Below are positions 20,196-31,487 of a stretch of DNA of 64,000 nt, piece after piece. Position numbers and translations under genes: made by a program. The DNA lies in contig OZ316899.1 of assembly GCA_973895155.1 (NCBI GenBank), forward strand, positions 8,060,001-8,124,000, written 5' to 3'. Under the pieces are notes generated by a model that was not told the origin of the DNA, did no database searches, and was given only the letters and a program-made list of their open reading frames with translations. Source of the stretch: Marsupella aquatica (lineage: Eukaryota > Marchantiophyta). The number at the start of each line of letters is the position of its first letter. Within the stretch, counting starts at the first letter, position 1.

Positions 20196-23100
20196 GTGGG
20201 AACAAATACCAACGATCGAGTCAAGGAGGGTATGAGCAACGTCAATCAAGCGACACATTTTTGGGGATGCTTGTTCGAACGGGCAACTGAGTACATTGGG
20301 ACTTACGAGGACAAAGAATTGGAGAGAGCAGCTCAAGAACGGCAGGAGCTCGCTCGACTGTGGGAGTTGCAGAAGTCTGCCTTCTTAGGAGGAGAACTCA
20401 TCAAGGCCGAGTTCTTGTGGACTCCTACTGCCAATCAGCTCGATGACCTTCTGTTTTGCAAAGACAAAATCGTCGGCATTTGGGAAGCCATCAACCGCTG
20501 CAACGACGCGCACTGGGAGTTGAAGGGTAGCACGGAAGGGTGGACAAAGGCAACTGTGTTAGAAGAAACATCCACGACAGCCGAGATGAAGAGGAAAGGA
20601 AACAACAACAAAGAGGCCACCCCGGCAAAAAGAACGAGGTCGGCGGCACCAAGGAAACCAGCAAAGCAGCAGAACAGGAGGCAGGGAGAAGCCAAAGAGG
20701 AGGAGGTCGATCCCATCAATGCCATTCCAACAAATGATGACACTTGGAAAGGCTGGGCGGCAACCCTACCAGAGGAAGTGCAATTACATTTTGCACGGGA
20801 GGAGGATGCATGCTTTACGGCCATGTAGACCAAGAAGTACCAGGGCTTCATGGCCGGATCCGGCTTGGAAGCCTTTGTAAGATTACCATGGCTGAAGCCG
20901 GAGGTGCCGGACTCAGACTTATTAGAATTCGTGGGATCATGGGAACCCGAGACCAATTCCATGAGGGTGTATGGGAAGGATTTCTATCTCACTCCCTGGG
21001 TGATTGCCGAGGTGTTTGGCTTGCCGATGGGTAATAAGACCAAGGTTGATACCAGGAAGACCTTACCTGACAAGGAGTTCCGGTTGTTCCCAGGACCATC
21101 AACGAAGAATGGCTTCTTCCGAAACACCTACACCAACCCGCACATCGGAGAGATGATCGATTTCTTGCGGGTGACCATGCATTGTAACTTGCCGAGGGCA
21201 GAGATCGGCAAGGCTCAGGTCTACCTGGCAAAAAGGCCAGACCCAAGCCGGGATTACAACGGGTACCTCCTCAACCAACTGAAGAAAAACTTGAAGGAGG
21301 AACAGCAGGTGATCGGCGTGGGAAGCATGTCCCGGCTTGGCTATCACATGCCGCTGTTGTGCCGGTATGCCAGAAGTCAAATCTTTGTCCCAGTACTTCC
21401 CCTATCGGCAAGGGCACCGGAGGAGGTTCCGGAGCAGAGGCCGGCAACAGAAGAGCCCAACCAGCCTGTCAGTCCTACGATCGAGCAGGTGTTTTGGCCA
21501 AGGAAAGAAGACTTGCCGATGCAGCAATCAGGCATGCAGAATTTGCTGAAAATGCTGGAGAAGGAGAGAACGGCACCAGCAACGGCAACGGCGCCGGTAC
21601 AAGACACTGCCCCAGAGGCCGGCCTAAGCCGACTTAGGAGGGAAAACCCCTTTACCGGAGCAGAGGAGAGAAGGAGGCCGGAACACAAGCCGGGAGTGTG
21701 AATGTATGTGGGAGCCTCAAGCCCCGAATCGGAGGCAGAGCAGCCTAAGGCTCCTTCCCGCGGAGAGCAGAGGGAGAGGACAGCCTAGAACCGAGAGGAG
21801 GAACAACGGCCCGTGATCTGTGAGGCCATTTTCACGGCAGGACCAGGGGAACAGAGGGGGAAGCAGGGAGTCCAAGCAGTGGAGGAGGCGGTGGAGGACT
21901 ACAGCAATGATAACTCCGGCTATGGGTCGGATCATCATGTTCCAGGAGTAAGGACCTATGGCCAATTTATCCCCACGCTTCCAAGAGTAGTTTGAGGGGA
22001 CCCCACCCAACAGAGTAGCCCCGAGTCTCCCCCACCAGAGGTTGCTCCCCCGAGCTTTGACGGCATAAAACAGACGGCACAAGAATTTCAGGAGCGACTT
22101 AGGGAGGAAGAGAAAGCAGCCCTGGCTAGGGAGAAATATTTACCAGGAGGAGATTGGCCGGAGGACATCAGGCGGCTTGCCAAAAAAAGAAGCAACCCTC
22201 TTGCCACCGTAGAAGAAATCCGCAAGGCGGCTTGGGAACAGAGGCCGAGGTGGTTGATGCCGATGAATTCTACTTACTCCACCTATGCTAAGGATAGAGC
22301 CATGGAGTATGGGGAGATGTGTGGGGACCTGGCGCTCAGCATCTTTGGGGAGGAGTTGGAGCAGGGACCTTTCGTCCAGAAGGAGAGGTTGGAGAAGCAC
22401 CGATTAGAAGAAGCGGTGGCTTTGGAGAGAAGCAAGAAGGACGAGGTCATTCGGCGGCTTAGGGAGAAGGAAGCCAAGGTGGAAGTCCTGCAAGCGGCCA
22501 AGAAAGCCCAAGATGAGTTGCGGATTAAGCGGCATGAGCTAAACATCATGCAGGGGCAGTTGGATACCGCTTAGTCTGACAATCAGATTATCAAAGATAA
22601 ACTGACTCGGACCCAAGGAGAGTTGGCCGGCACAGTCAAGGAAAGAGAGAAATGGAAGCGGGAGCTAAGGGACGTAGAGGAGGCCCACTTAACTGCCAAC
22701 AACCGGGCCATGGCGGAGACTTAGAGAAGGGAGAGGGCGTTGAAAGGAGAGCTCGAAGATATCCACGGAGCCCTTGAGTAGAAGGAAGCAGAGTTAGGGA
22801 AATCCTATCAAGGGATTATTGCGCTGTAGCAGGAGCTTGCGTCCCTGACGACCAGCTTCAAGGCCAACCTGCGTGAAAAGGATGACCAGCTCGACCAGAC
22901 TTATGCCAAGATGAATAAGATGGAGTCTGTGGTCGTAGCAGAGCTCGACAAGGAGCTAAGAGCAACCCAGGAGGAGAGGGCTACCTTAAAGAAAGAATTG
23001 GAGGAAGCCAAAAAGGAGCTGGAGGCGCGCAAGGACTTGGATGAGACCCAGGAGGAGTTGGAGGAAATCATGAGGAAGATGGAGAACCTACAGCGGCGGG

Positions 23101-23654
23101 CCGACAACCAAACGGAGCGGCTGAAGAAACAAGCCACAGTATTTAAATGCTTGGCTTCATCAGGTCCAACTCCAATTGGGGCAACCTAGTTACTAGGGGT
23201 AGTATTGGCCGAAGGACAAGCCGAGACACTCACCCCGGTGCCGGAGGTAAGTGGTAAGGGGAAGGAACCGGCTGTCAAAATAGGGAAGAAGAAGAAGCGG
23301 AAACCTTCTAGGTCTGGGAGTTATACGGCTTCTCAAGCCGTTGTGACCAAGAAGATAAACCCGGCACCAACCTCCGGCATTGGCACGGCGGTGGATCCAC
23401 CAGTCCTAGGAAGTGGGGATGGCAAGGTCGAGGCCGGGACAACCAGTTATGAAGCCGAGGTACCAGATCCTCCACTAGAACATGCCGGGGAGGCCGTGGC
23501 CGATGCTGAGGCCAAAGCCGATGGTGGACCCAGTCAGGCCGATGAAGAGTTGACTCGGTCCGGGGCAGGTAATCTGTCAGAAGACGGACCAATGATAGTG
23601 GTTGCGGAGGAGGCGTTGGGGGCATCCATTGAGGACCAGCCACCGGGGTCGTGA
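20196..23654 (+). pseudogene. E2 aORF, about 1140 codons in one frame with nine nonsense codons
   Basis: The likely ATG is 20232. Order: N-terminal helical part; Lys/Arg-rich patch (20590-20700); Trp-rich and FGLP domain (VIAEVFGLPMG near 21005); Pro/Glu-rich linker; long Glu/Lys coiled coil (22260-23150); basic patch and acidic tail. No frameshift is needed over 3.4 kb, but there are stops at 20826 (TAG), 21699 (TGA), 21786 (TAG), 21993 (TGA), 22572, 22722, 22779, 22827 and 23187 (all TAG). At 20826 the related copy at 56.6 kb has CAG. The coiled coil and basic patches suggest a self-associating, possibly nucleic-acid-binding protein; this is inference. It is the longest aORF here. Confidence 0.68.
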
Positions 23655-24300
23655 CGGTGTAAGGGAGCCGTCCCTTTTAGGGAGGGCGGACGTGGAGGTA
23701 GGAGGCGTGAGTGGGCAGGGCAGGCGCTGATCTCCAAGTTTAGACTAAGGATCAGGATCAGGAGACAGCCCTGACACTTAGATTAGTGGGATTGCGGATC
23801 CACGAGTGAGGGCGACACTTGTGCTCCTGCCTTGCTGTACATAGGTAGATTACAGTTAGGTAGATTACAGTAAGTAGATTAGGCGTACGCTGCAAGGAAT
23901 CAGGCGGATCCACAACCAGGATAAGTACCTAGGCTGTAGGGAGTTCAGGGCCTCTTCTTTAACAAGTTTCTAGTTGCACCAGCAAGGCTGGGATCAAGTA
24001 GTAAGAGAAGCTCTCGGTTAGTTATACAGTGACCCTTGTGTATATTCATGTTTCCTCATACCTAAGAACTGAATAGAGTTGGCCTCATGGCTTAGTTTGC
24101 AGAGCTTGTGTATGAGATGTACTGTTTGTATGGCAAGTGCATGGTATAACTCAGTCAGAAGGAGTCATTTTGTTATTTGTGTGTCGCATTAACTTGTGTG
24201 AAGAGTGCCCACATCAATGAAGGGAAGTAGCAAGGGAGTGAGAGATGGATGTGTCAAGCTGAGAGAGATCTTAGCGGCTTAACCAAGCCAAATTGGGGAT
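23655..24300 (+). other. E2 noncoding stretch after the aORF
   Basis: No gene seen. It contains a short direct repeat of TAGGTAGATTACAG (23843-23870) and otherwise resembles LTR-type noncoding DNA leading to the hairpin block. Confidence 0.5.
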
Positions 24301-24330
24301 CATTCCGGTGGCGGAATCCAAACATACCTA
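24301..24330 (+). promoter_or_regulatory. Conserved LTR hairpin block, copy 3
   Basis: CATTCCGGTGGCGGAAT, two bases, AAACATACCTA on the plus strand, in sense with the E2 aORF, just as in E1. A G/A difference in the loop leaves the TTCCG/CGGAA stem intact. Confidence 0.6.
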
Positions 24331-24598
24331 ATGGAAGACCAGGTATGTATCTCATGACCCGATGAAGGATCTGTCCAGTATATGTGTGTAAGATGTTAAT
24401 CGTAGTAGTAGAGGAGATTAGAAGCGTCCCATGCCGCTAAGCCACGGAAACGGCCTCATCGAGGATCAAACCTGCGGGAATCGGCTTGTGCGGGGGGGTT
24501 TCTTGGGTTTGGGGCGCCATGGGAAGAACCACAACAGGACATGCAACTTTCCCGTTAAATGATTCTCAATACAAGGAATGGCGTTGTGGTTTAGTATG

Positions 24599-24891
24599 TG
24601 TAAGAAACCGTCGGCTCCAGACTAGACAGCAATGCGGAAAATGAGAGAGACTCACTCAAACGCTACACCGACGAGACACCCTGAGTGGAGAAAACTCCTG
24701 AAGGCTCCATAGCAAATGAGAGTACATGTGAAGAATGAGGGAGAGAGTGCTCTCCCTCCAGCCTATACCCCCCAAGGGGGCCAAGATGAGTGGGCCTAAA
24801 CTAAGCGAATCTTATCCTAATGTAATCTAGGGTTAACTAACCCTAGTAAGGCCAAGCTAACTAAGTCGGGAACTGGAGTCAATTCCTAACA
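24599..24891 (-). repeat. Copia-B 3' LTR
   Basis: On the minus strand it starts TGTTAGGAATTGACTCC and ends GGTTTCTTACA. The polypurine tract GGTGGAGAT (24892-24900) directly precedes it. It differs from the 5' LTR by only a few bases. Confidence 0.95.
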
Positions 24892-24958
24892 ATCTCCACC
24901 TTGACTCAAGTTCACACTATGAGTCAGGTGATATACAATATGTAACTAAGTAACATAT

Positions 24959-26210
24959 CTACATAGTCTCCGGTTTGGCCCTAACATTAATAATATCCAC
25001 ACAATGACTAAAGCTACTGGTAGGTAAAACTTTGGTAAGCATGTCTGCCGCATTCTCCTCTGAAGCCACCTTCTCCAAAAACATCTGCTTTGTCTCAATC
25101 ACCTCACGGATGAAGTGATAACAAATATCAATGTGCTTTGTCCTGGCATGGAACACAGGGTTCTTAGCCAGATGCAAAGCACTTTGACTGTCGCACAGCA
25201 GCACCGGTTTTTCAGGTGAAAGACCCAGATCACTCACCAATCTCCGTAGCCAGATCAACTCCTTGGTTGCCTCACATGCAGCCATGTACTCAGCCACAGT
25301 AGTAGACAACGCAACACAAGATTGAGTTACCGACTTCCAGCTGATACAACCTCCACCTAGCATAAACATATAGCCTGTAGTAGACTTTTTGTTATCCAAG
25401 TTACCAGCATAATCTAAATCTACAAAACCTTCCAACTCTAATGTAGAGTCTGCTTTACCGTCAAATAAGATCCCACAATCTAAGGTACCTTTAAGATACC
25501 GCAAAACCCACTTCACTGCTTCCCAGTGAAACTTACCAGGATTTGCCATAAATCTGCTCAAAATGCTAACAATGTGGACAATGTCAGGTCTAGTGCATGT
25601 CATTGCATACATCAAACTACCCACAACACTATCATAGGGAACATGTTTCATCGCCAGTCTATCACTCTCACCAGAAAGACAATCATTCTTTGAGAGTTTA
25701 AAGTGGGAGGCCAATGGAGTACAAACTGGTTTTGCATTCTCCTTTCCATACTTGGCAAGTACCTTCTCCAAATACTGCCTCTGAGACAACCATAATTGCC
25801 TTTGCTCCCTGTCACAATGAATCTCCATCCATAGTATCTTCTTGGCCTGACCCAAGTCCTTCATTGAAAACTCCTTACTCAACATTGCTTTCAGATGAGC
25901 AACATCAGACTTATTCTCAGCCAGGATCAGCATGTCATCCACGTACAATGCTAGCACAATGTAACCAAAGCGTGAGTAATTTTCCACCTCCTTCATGTAA
26001 ATACAACAATCATGTTCACTTTGTGTGAACCCCTGAGATAATATGAAGGAATCAAAACACTTATTCCATTGTCTGGGACTCTGTTTCAATCCATATAATG
26101 AGCGCAAGAGCTTACACACCAAGTGTCTGGTCTTCTCGTCAATAAAACCTGGAGGCTAAGTCATATAAATCTCCACATCAAGCAATCCATGCAGGGAAAG
26201 CAGTAATTAC
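24959..26210 (-). pseudogene. pol: Copia-B reverse transcriptase C-terminal half and RNase H
   Basis: The open part from 26122 carries LLRSLYGLKQSPRQW, the active site YVDDMLIL and the full RNase H (GFVDLDYAG, CDSQSALHLAKNP, HIDICYHFIREV) to the normal C-terminus. Upstream, an extra C near 26195 shifts the frame. In the restored reading a TAG (26156-26158) sits where copia proteins have the conserved Gln before PPGF. In GFVDLDYAG an otherwise conserved Ser or Asp before DYA is Leu. Confidence 0.92.
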
Positions 26211-28313
26211 ATCCATCTGATCTAACTCAAGATCATAGAATGCCACAATCGCAAGTAAAACACGGATAGTAGCGAGTTTGACAACTGGTGAGAAAATCTT
26301 TGTGTAGTCCAAGCCCTCCTTCTGGGTGTACCCTTTGGCCATAAGGCGTGCCTTGTAAGTGCCATCCTGCTTCTTCTTGTACAACCATCTACACGGAACC
26401 AGTGTTTTCCCGCGAGGCATGTCAGTTAAGCGCCAAGTTGAATTCTTCTTCAAAGAATTCATCTTCTTCAACATTGCCTCCATCCACTTATCCTTCTTTG
26501 GAGAGGCCATAGTTTCTTCATAGCTAGAAGGGTCTCCATCTTCAGTAAGCAAAACAACACCGGAATCATCGTCATGTTCAACAACGTGAACACGAGCATC
26601 TGCAAAACCAAATCCATTAGGGGGTTGGCCAAAATTGGCCCTGGTGGAGCGCCTTGGTTGAGGAATTGCTCCTCTACCAGAGGGGCCAACAACTTCCTCA
26701 TCACCACCAAGCTCCACCGCAGTGGGTTCCTCCACCTGTTCCTCCTGAATATCCCGGGGTCTTGATAACCATTCTTCGTCAAAAACAACATTTATGCTCA
26801 CAACTGCCTTGCAATCGACAGGATCCCACAATTTATAGCCCTTCTGCCCAGGACTAAAGCCTAGAAAAATACATTTCTTAGACTTGGGATCCAACTTAGA
26901 CCTGTGTGTCTGCTCAATGTGAACATAGGCAGCACAACCAAAAACTCGGAGTCTAGAGTAATCAGCAGGTCTCTTATACCACAACTCAAATGGAGTCTGC
27001 ATCAACTTACTACTATGCGGTGACAGATTGTAGACGTATGCAGTTTGGTTGACAGCTTCAGCCCAAAAGTTGTTGGGCAACTTGGACTTACATAGCATGT
27101 TGCGTGCTTTCTCCAGTAATGTCCGATTCAACCGTTCTGCAACTCCATTTTGCTGCGGGGTCTTTGGTACAGTGTAATGACGCTTGAGGCCAAGGTCCCA
27201 ACCAAATTGATCAAACTCATTGGATTTATACTCGCCACCGTTATTTGACCAAACACACTTCAACTCCTTCCGAGTTTGTAGCTCTACCATGACTTTCCAC
27301 TCCTTGAAGATCTCAAAGACTTGAGACTTCTCCTTCATGTAGTACATCCAACACATTCGAGAGTAATCATCTACAAACGTCACAAAATATCTGGCTCCAC
27401 CCAACGACGACTCCGACGCTGGACCCCAAACATCCGAATGTACATACTCAAGAATCTCATGAGAATGGTGTGAACTAGAGCTGAAACTCACTCTCCTCTG
27501 CTTGCCAAAGATGCAATCTTCATAGAAAGAGAGTTTACCAGATTGAGCGCCTTGCAACAAATCTCTGTTTGCCAAGGCTGCCAATCCTTTACCACTCAAG
27601 TGCCCCAACCATGTATGCCACAAATCTATGGCTTGTGTGCGACCAGATGTTGAGGGTGCTTCAATTGAAGCAACCAAAGATGATTCTGCGGCAGATGTTG
27701 CCGCTGCATCCAAACGTTCCACCACAGAATCCACATGCTCCATTCTAGGAGCAATGACATCTCCTTCCAAGATATACAAATTATTCTGCCGTAGCGCCTT
27801 AATCAAAGATACATCATCTTTGACGACAAAGAGCGCACCATCACGTGCAATGAAATGAGATCCACCAGCTTCCAAAGCACCAAGAGAAATCAAGTTCTTA
27901 GAGATGTCTGGTATGTGTCTGACTCCCGTCAATGCTTGCACAACACCATCAAACATCCAGAATTTGATAGTCCCCATGCCAACAATCGCACATCGGACAC
28001 CATTTCCAATTTCCACAGTACCGGTACAAGGTTGGTAAGTGGAGAAATACGATTGCGTTGGACACACGTGATAAGAGAAACCCGAATCCAACATCCATTT
28101 ATTGTCATACATAGAATTCACAGCACTAATACATAACACTTCAACAGCATCCTCATTATCAGCAATCATGGGGGATCTCTCCGTGATAGCAAATAGCAAA
28201 CAGCAAACAGTAAACAGCAAACTCATACCAGCAAATGTGCACCCAAAAAAGGACACCAAATGATAAGACAATATAGTCACATATATTGGACCTGAAGCGG
28301 CCATTGAGTACAT
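26178..28313 (-). pseudogene. pol: Copia-B protease, integrase and RT N-terminus
   Basis: Protease motif MLDSGFSYHVCP; GAG-pre-integrase block LWHTWLGHLSGKGL; integrase core with SDVWGP and ERLNRTLLEKARN. Two key residues are altered. The second catalytic Asp is Asn (WSNNGGEY, codon 27243-27245). The first Cys of the zinc pair before FGKQ is Tyr (FYEDCIFGKQ). RT begins near 26480 and ends at a frameshift near 26195. The first 45 or so residues (28313-28178) are hydrophobic and not typical of copia protease N-termini. Confidence 0.92.
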
Positions 28314-28330
28314 TTATACTAGCAATCACA
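28178..28330 (-). other. Unusual insert between copia-B zinc knuckle and protease
   Basis: About 150 bases with repeated GCAAACAG/GTAAACAG words that read as a hydrophobic peptide and do not keep the gag frame into the protease. Possibly a small insertion or slippage tract. Confidence 0.4.
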
Positions 28331-29136
28331 ATACCAGCTGACGATGAGGATGCACCATTGGAAGCAGGATGCTTTTGCTTTGATAGAGAAGGACAATTCC
28401 ACTTGGTGTGGCCCTTCTCATGGCAATGCCAACACTAAACTTTCTTACTACGGGACTTAGATTTAGATCTATTGTGTGATTTAGACCTAGACTGATCCGT
28501 AGTACGCTCCATCGATCTGCCTCTAACCACTAAGGCAGCAGACTCATTATCACGGCCAAAATGTTGTCGCTTGCCCCATTTTGCAAGAACGGTAGCCTGC
28601 ACCTCATCCAACTTCAACTTAGAATTGTCATGTGTGATGACCATCACCAACGTTGAATAGCTCTGAGGAAGCGACATCAACAAATGCATCGCAAGATACT
28701 CATCGGTCAACTTGTCTCCTACCGTGACCACCTCGTGCACAATCTCATCGAAGAGACTGAGGTGATCACGCAAGTTGCCACCATCCTTCAACTTCAACCT
28801 TAACAGCCGCTCCAAGTGATAAATGCGAGTAGTCAATGAAGTACTCTGGTAGAGTTGAATAAGCATATCCCAGATCTTCTTGACATTACGATCCACTCCC
28901 GACACGTTCTTGAGAATGTTGTTTGCCAAGAACAACTCAATTGTGCTACACGCTTGCACCGACATGTCCTCCCACTCCTCATCTGTTAGATTCAAGGGTT
29001 TCACTCCAGTGAGGGTCTTCTCAAGACCCTGCTGGATCAACACATTGGTCACCTTTCAAGTCTAGAGACTGAAGCTGACCTTCCCGTCAAACTTCTCCAC
29101 CTCAAACTTTGGCGCTGCAAGCTTTCTTGAAGTCAT
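28331..29136 (-). pseudogene. gag: Copia-B gag (UBN2-type) with CCHC knuckle
   Basis: ATG at 29134-29136 (MTSRKLAAPKFEVEKFDG). A UBN2-type copia Gag follows (VLIQQGL, YHLERLLRLKL, LMSLPQSY), then an Arg/Ser-rich tail and a CCHC knuckle CWHCHEKGHTKWNC (28393-28434). Stops: TAG at 29062-29064 and TGA at 29056-29058 in the block where copia Gags have two Trp residues, and TAG at 28435-28437 just before the knuckle. No frameshift is needed up to the knuckle. Confidence 0.88.
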
Positions 29137-30671
29137 TGATGCTGCCACAAACACACAGGAAATACACAACCAAAATATTTCCACCCAAAAATTCACCAAA
29201 AAATGAAAGTTGGTGAAATTGGAAATAGAATGCACCGCTGCATAGCCTGCAAGGTACATTGCCCAGATCTGAAAATGATTCGGCAAAAAACTTGTTCAGC
29301 AAAAACTTATTCAACCCGGACCAAAGGGGGGTCAAAATGGCCATTTTGACCCCCGTCGGGTATCTTACGTCCCGAAAAAATTCCGCAATAGTTAATTGCA
29401 AATTGATTTCATAGGCCTGTGCTCAACTCCCTTGAGCATCCCCTTGCAAAGTCTTACAAAAAAATTCTTCCTTGACGGCTGCCGAAATTGGAATTTTTGG
29501 CCGAAAAATAGCTCTCTAGAAAAGTATCTTTTGGAGGGAATAAAAATACAGTCGAATTCTGCAGCAGAAGGAACATGGAACTGACACCTGTCCAATCCCA
29601 GAAAGAAAAGAAGAACAGCGAAAGAAAGCCCCTTGTATTTAAACAAGTGACAAAAGAACCAAGGGCGACAAATCGCCCCTCCAGGCCTTCGAATTCTTTT
29701 GCAAAAATATGCCCCCTTGTGCATAGGGCAGCATGCCGGCCCTCAACTCGGATCTTGAACGAGGTGCAATCTAATTAAAAAACCAAAATACTTGGCTCTC
29801 CTCAATGCCTCAAGCCTTAGTAAAAGGCTCCCAAAGGAAAGGAATCATTTTAACTCCCCCATGCCTCCACTCCACTACGTAGTTGTTGTATCGGGCCTAT
29901 TTAATGCCTCATCGTACCTTCCAAAGCCCTTAAATGCCCCTCACCATAGTGCCCAAAAGGATGTGAGCACATACACTCTTTCCCTCTCCTTTAATGCAGT
30001 CAAGTACAAGGTACCAGACATTTACTTTATGCTCCTTTAAAGACTAGTGTACCACATTGTACCTTGTGCTCCACCAGGCCTCGTACCTGCTTGCCTGTAC
30101 TATGCTAGTACAGTCCTCCACAAGCCAGGTACAAGCGTACCAACTTCTTCAAAGCTCGATCCTCCTTTAGTCCTTTGTATTCCGAGCCCTCCTGCCTCAC
30201 TCGCGTGCATAGGGCAACGTGCCAGGGCAAGAAAAAAATTGCAACACCGGTCCCTCAACGCACGACCTTTTTACAAAGAAAACAACTTTTTTGGCCCCAC
30301 ACAATATTAAGTCGAAACATATACAAGCCATAACCTAGAGCATCAAGCTCTAAACAACAACCTCAATCTACAAGATTACTCGGCACACCAATGATGAAAA
30401 GCAGTGAAACCTTCACCAAAATGTAGTGCCCACTGACGCGCATAAGAGATCGCTAGACTGTCCTCTTGATAGTACTTCAAAGAACAGAGACACATCCGAC
30501 ACTCCAAGCTGAAGTTTCAATCGGGAAACCGTCACCGTATTCAAGCACGAAACCTTCAATGCGAAACGACCAGTGGAACAATCACGCAATCATTGACGAC
30601 GATTCAATCTTCCACCACGATCCAACACAGCAAACGCTCTCACCACTGCCCAGGCCACCAAACCACAAACA
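29137..30671 (-). other. Copia-B leader (no gene)
   Basis: 1.5 kb between primer site and gag. It holds only short random frames and repeated GTACC-type words (29995-30140). I see no supported gene; it is an unusually long copia leader. Confidence 0.6.
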
Positions 30672-30687
30672 CGAGGCTTTGATACCA
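30672..30687 (-). other. Copia-B primer-binding site (tRNA-iMet)
   Basis: TGGTATCAAAGCCTCG on the minus strand, two bases after the LTR end. TGGTATCA is the standard start of plant copia primer sites complementary to initiator tRNA-Met. Confidence 0.88.
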
Positions 30688-30689
30688 CT

Positions 30690-30982
30690 TGTAAGAAACC
30701 GTCGGCTCCGGACTAGACAGCAATGCGGAAACATGAGAGAGACTCACTCAAACGCTACACCGACGAGACACCCTGAGTGGAGAAACTCCTGAAGGCTCCA
30801 TAGCAAATGAGAGTACATGTGAAGAATGAGGGAGAGAGTGCTCTCCCTCCAGCCTATACCCCCCAAGGGGGCCAAGATGAGTGGGCCTAAACTAAGCGGA
30901 TCTTATCCTAATGTAATCTAGGGTTAACTAACCCTAGTAAGTCCAAGCTAACTAAGTTGGGAACTGGAGTCAATTCCTAACA
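30690..30982 (-). repeat. Copia-B 5' LTR
   Basis: Same 293-bp repeat as 24599-24891, with few differences, adjoining the primer site on its inner side and the GTATG duplication on its outer side. Confidence 0.95.
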
Positions 30983-30987
30983 GTATG

Positions 30988-31487
30988 GTATCTGCGGCTA
31001 TCCATGTCGAAGTATGTTTGTTTGTGTAGCCTATAACCACTGCCTGATAAGGAAACGGTTTTCTTCTATTCTCACGCCAGCTAGTTGCTATACACCTCTA
31101 GTCATTAATGTGAAAATTTTCTGATAGATCTTCCTTAGATAGTGTAACAGACTGAATTTACGTATTTATGTGAATCGGAGTGTTTAAACCTGATGTCGAT
31201 TCATTCACGTACTTCACCGTTTCCACGTGTTTCCCGTTTGGTTCTTTTCCCATTAATCGTTGTGTGTCTTTGTAGGATCGTGACTCTCCTATAGCTCGTG
31301 CAATCGTACTTTTCTCTTTCTTTCCATGTGATAATTTTTCTTTTGTGTATCCATCCTTTATGCATTGATTAGTAATAGTGACACAAGCTACCACTCAATT
31401 GCTTAACTCGTCCTTCCGTGTGCCCTGTCATTTTGTGATTGAACATCCCATTTTTTTCAGTCCAATCTGTAGAGTTAGTTGTAACGA
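30988..31487. other. Unassigned stretch between copia-B and E5
   Basis: 500 bases that continue the copia-B target sequence. One 78-codon frame (31158-31394, minus) has no recognisable motif and I do not call it a gene. It may be the E5 3' untranslated region. Confidence 0.4.

Larger units (their letters stand above)
19856..24593 (+). mobile_element. E2: LTR-like unit of an E1-type element (plus strand)
   Basis: Begins TGTGATGCCTAGCC, close to the E1 LTR start TGTGACGCC. It contains a full-length aORF (20196-23654) and then about 940 noncoding bases with the conserved hairpin block (24301-24330). A possible primer site (GGGGCGCCATGGG, about 24511) suggests the LTR ends shortly before it, but I cannot fix that end. 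Copia-B is inserted at 24594-24598. No gag-pol adjoins it. Confidence 0.5.
24599..30982 (-). mobile_element. Copia-B: Ty1/copia element, complete ends
   Basis: Two 293-bp LTRs (24599-24891 and 30690-30982) bounded by a perfect target duplication GTATG (24594-24598, 30983-30987). Order on the minus strand: LTR, initiator tRNA-Met primer site, 1.5-kb leader, gag, protease, integrase, RT, RNase H, polypurine tract, LTR. This is the canonical copia order. The pol sequence resembles the Tork/Tnt1 group (TPLASHFKLS). Coding parts are broken by stops and frameshifts, so it is not autonomous. Confidence 0.95.

Noticed and set aside
20435-20962. Minus-strand frame over the E2 aORF (also at 56227-56769)
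   Set aside because: It is conserved between the two copies only because the aORF on the other strand is; its composition (Ser/Leu/Ala) is that of a shadow.
20196-23654. Genetic-code change or programmed readthrough of TAG
   Set aside because: E4 and the 56-kb copy use CAG at the comparable sites and normal stops; several TAGs occur in clearly dead elements, so mutation is simpler.
24519-24593. Short frame (MGRTTTGHATF) after the E2 primer-like site as a gag start
   Set aside because: It fits the position of a Gag start but is too short and has no gag motif before the copia-B insertion.
29137-30671. Several short plus-strand frames in the copia-B leader
   Set aside because: None has a motif or start context; the region is the untranslated leader of the minus-strand element.
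31158-31394. 78-codon minus-strand frame between copia-B and E5
   Set aside because: No motif, no homologue within the window, AT-rich flank; not supportable as a gene.
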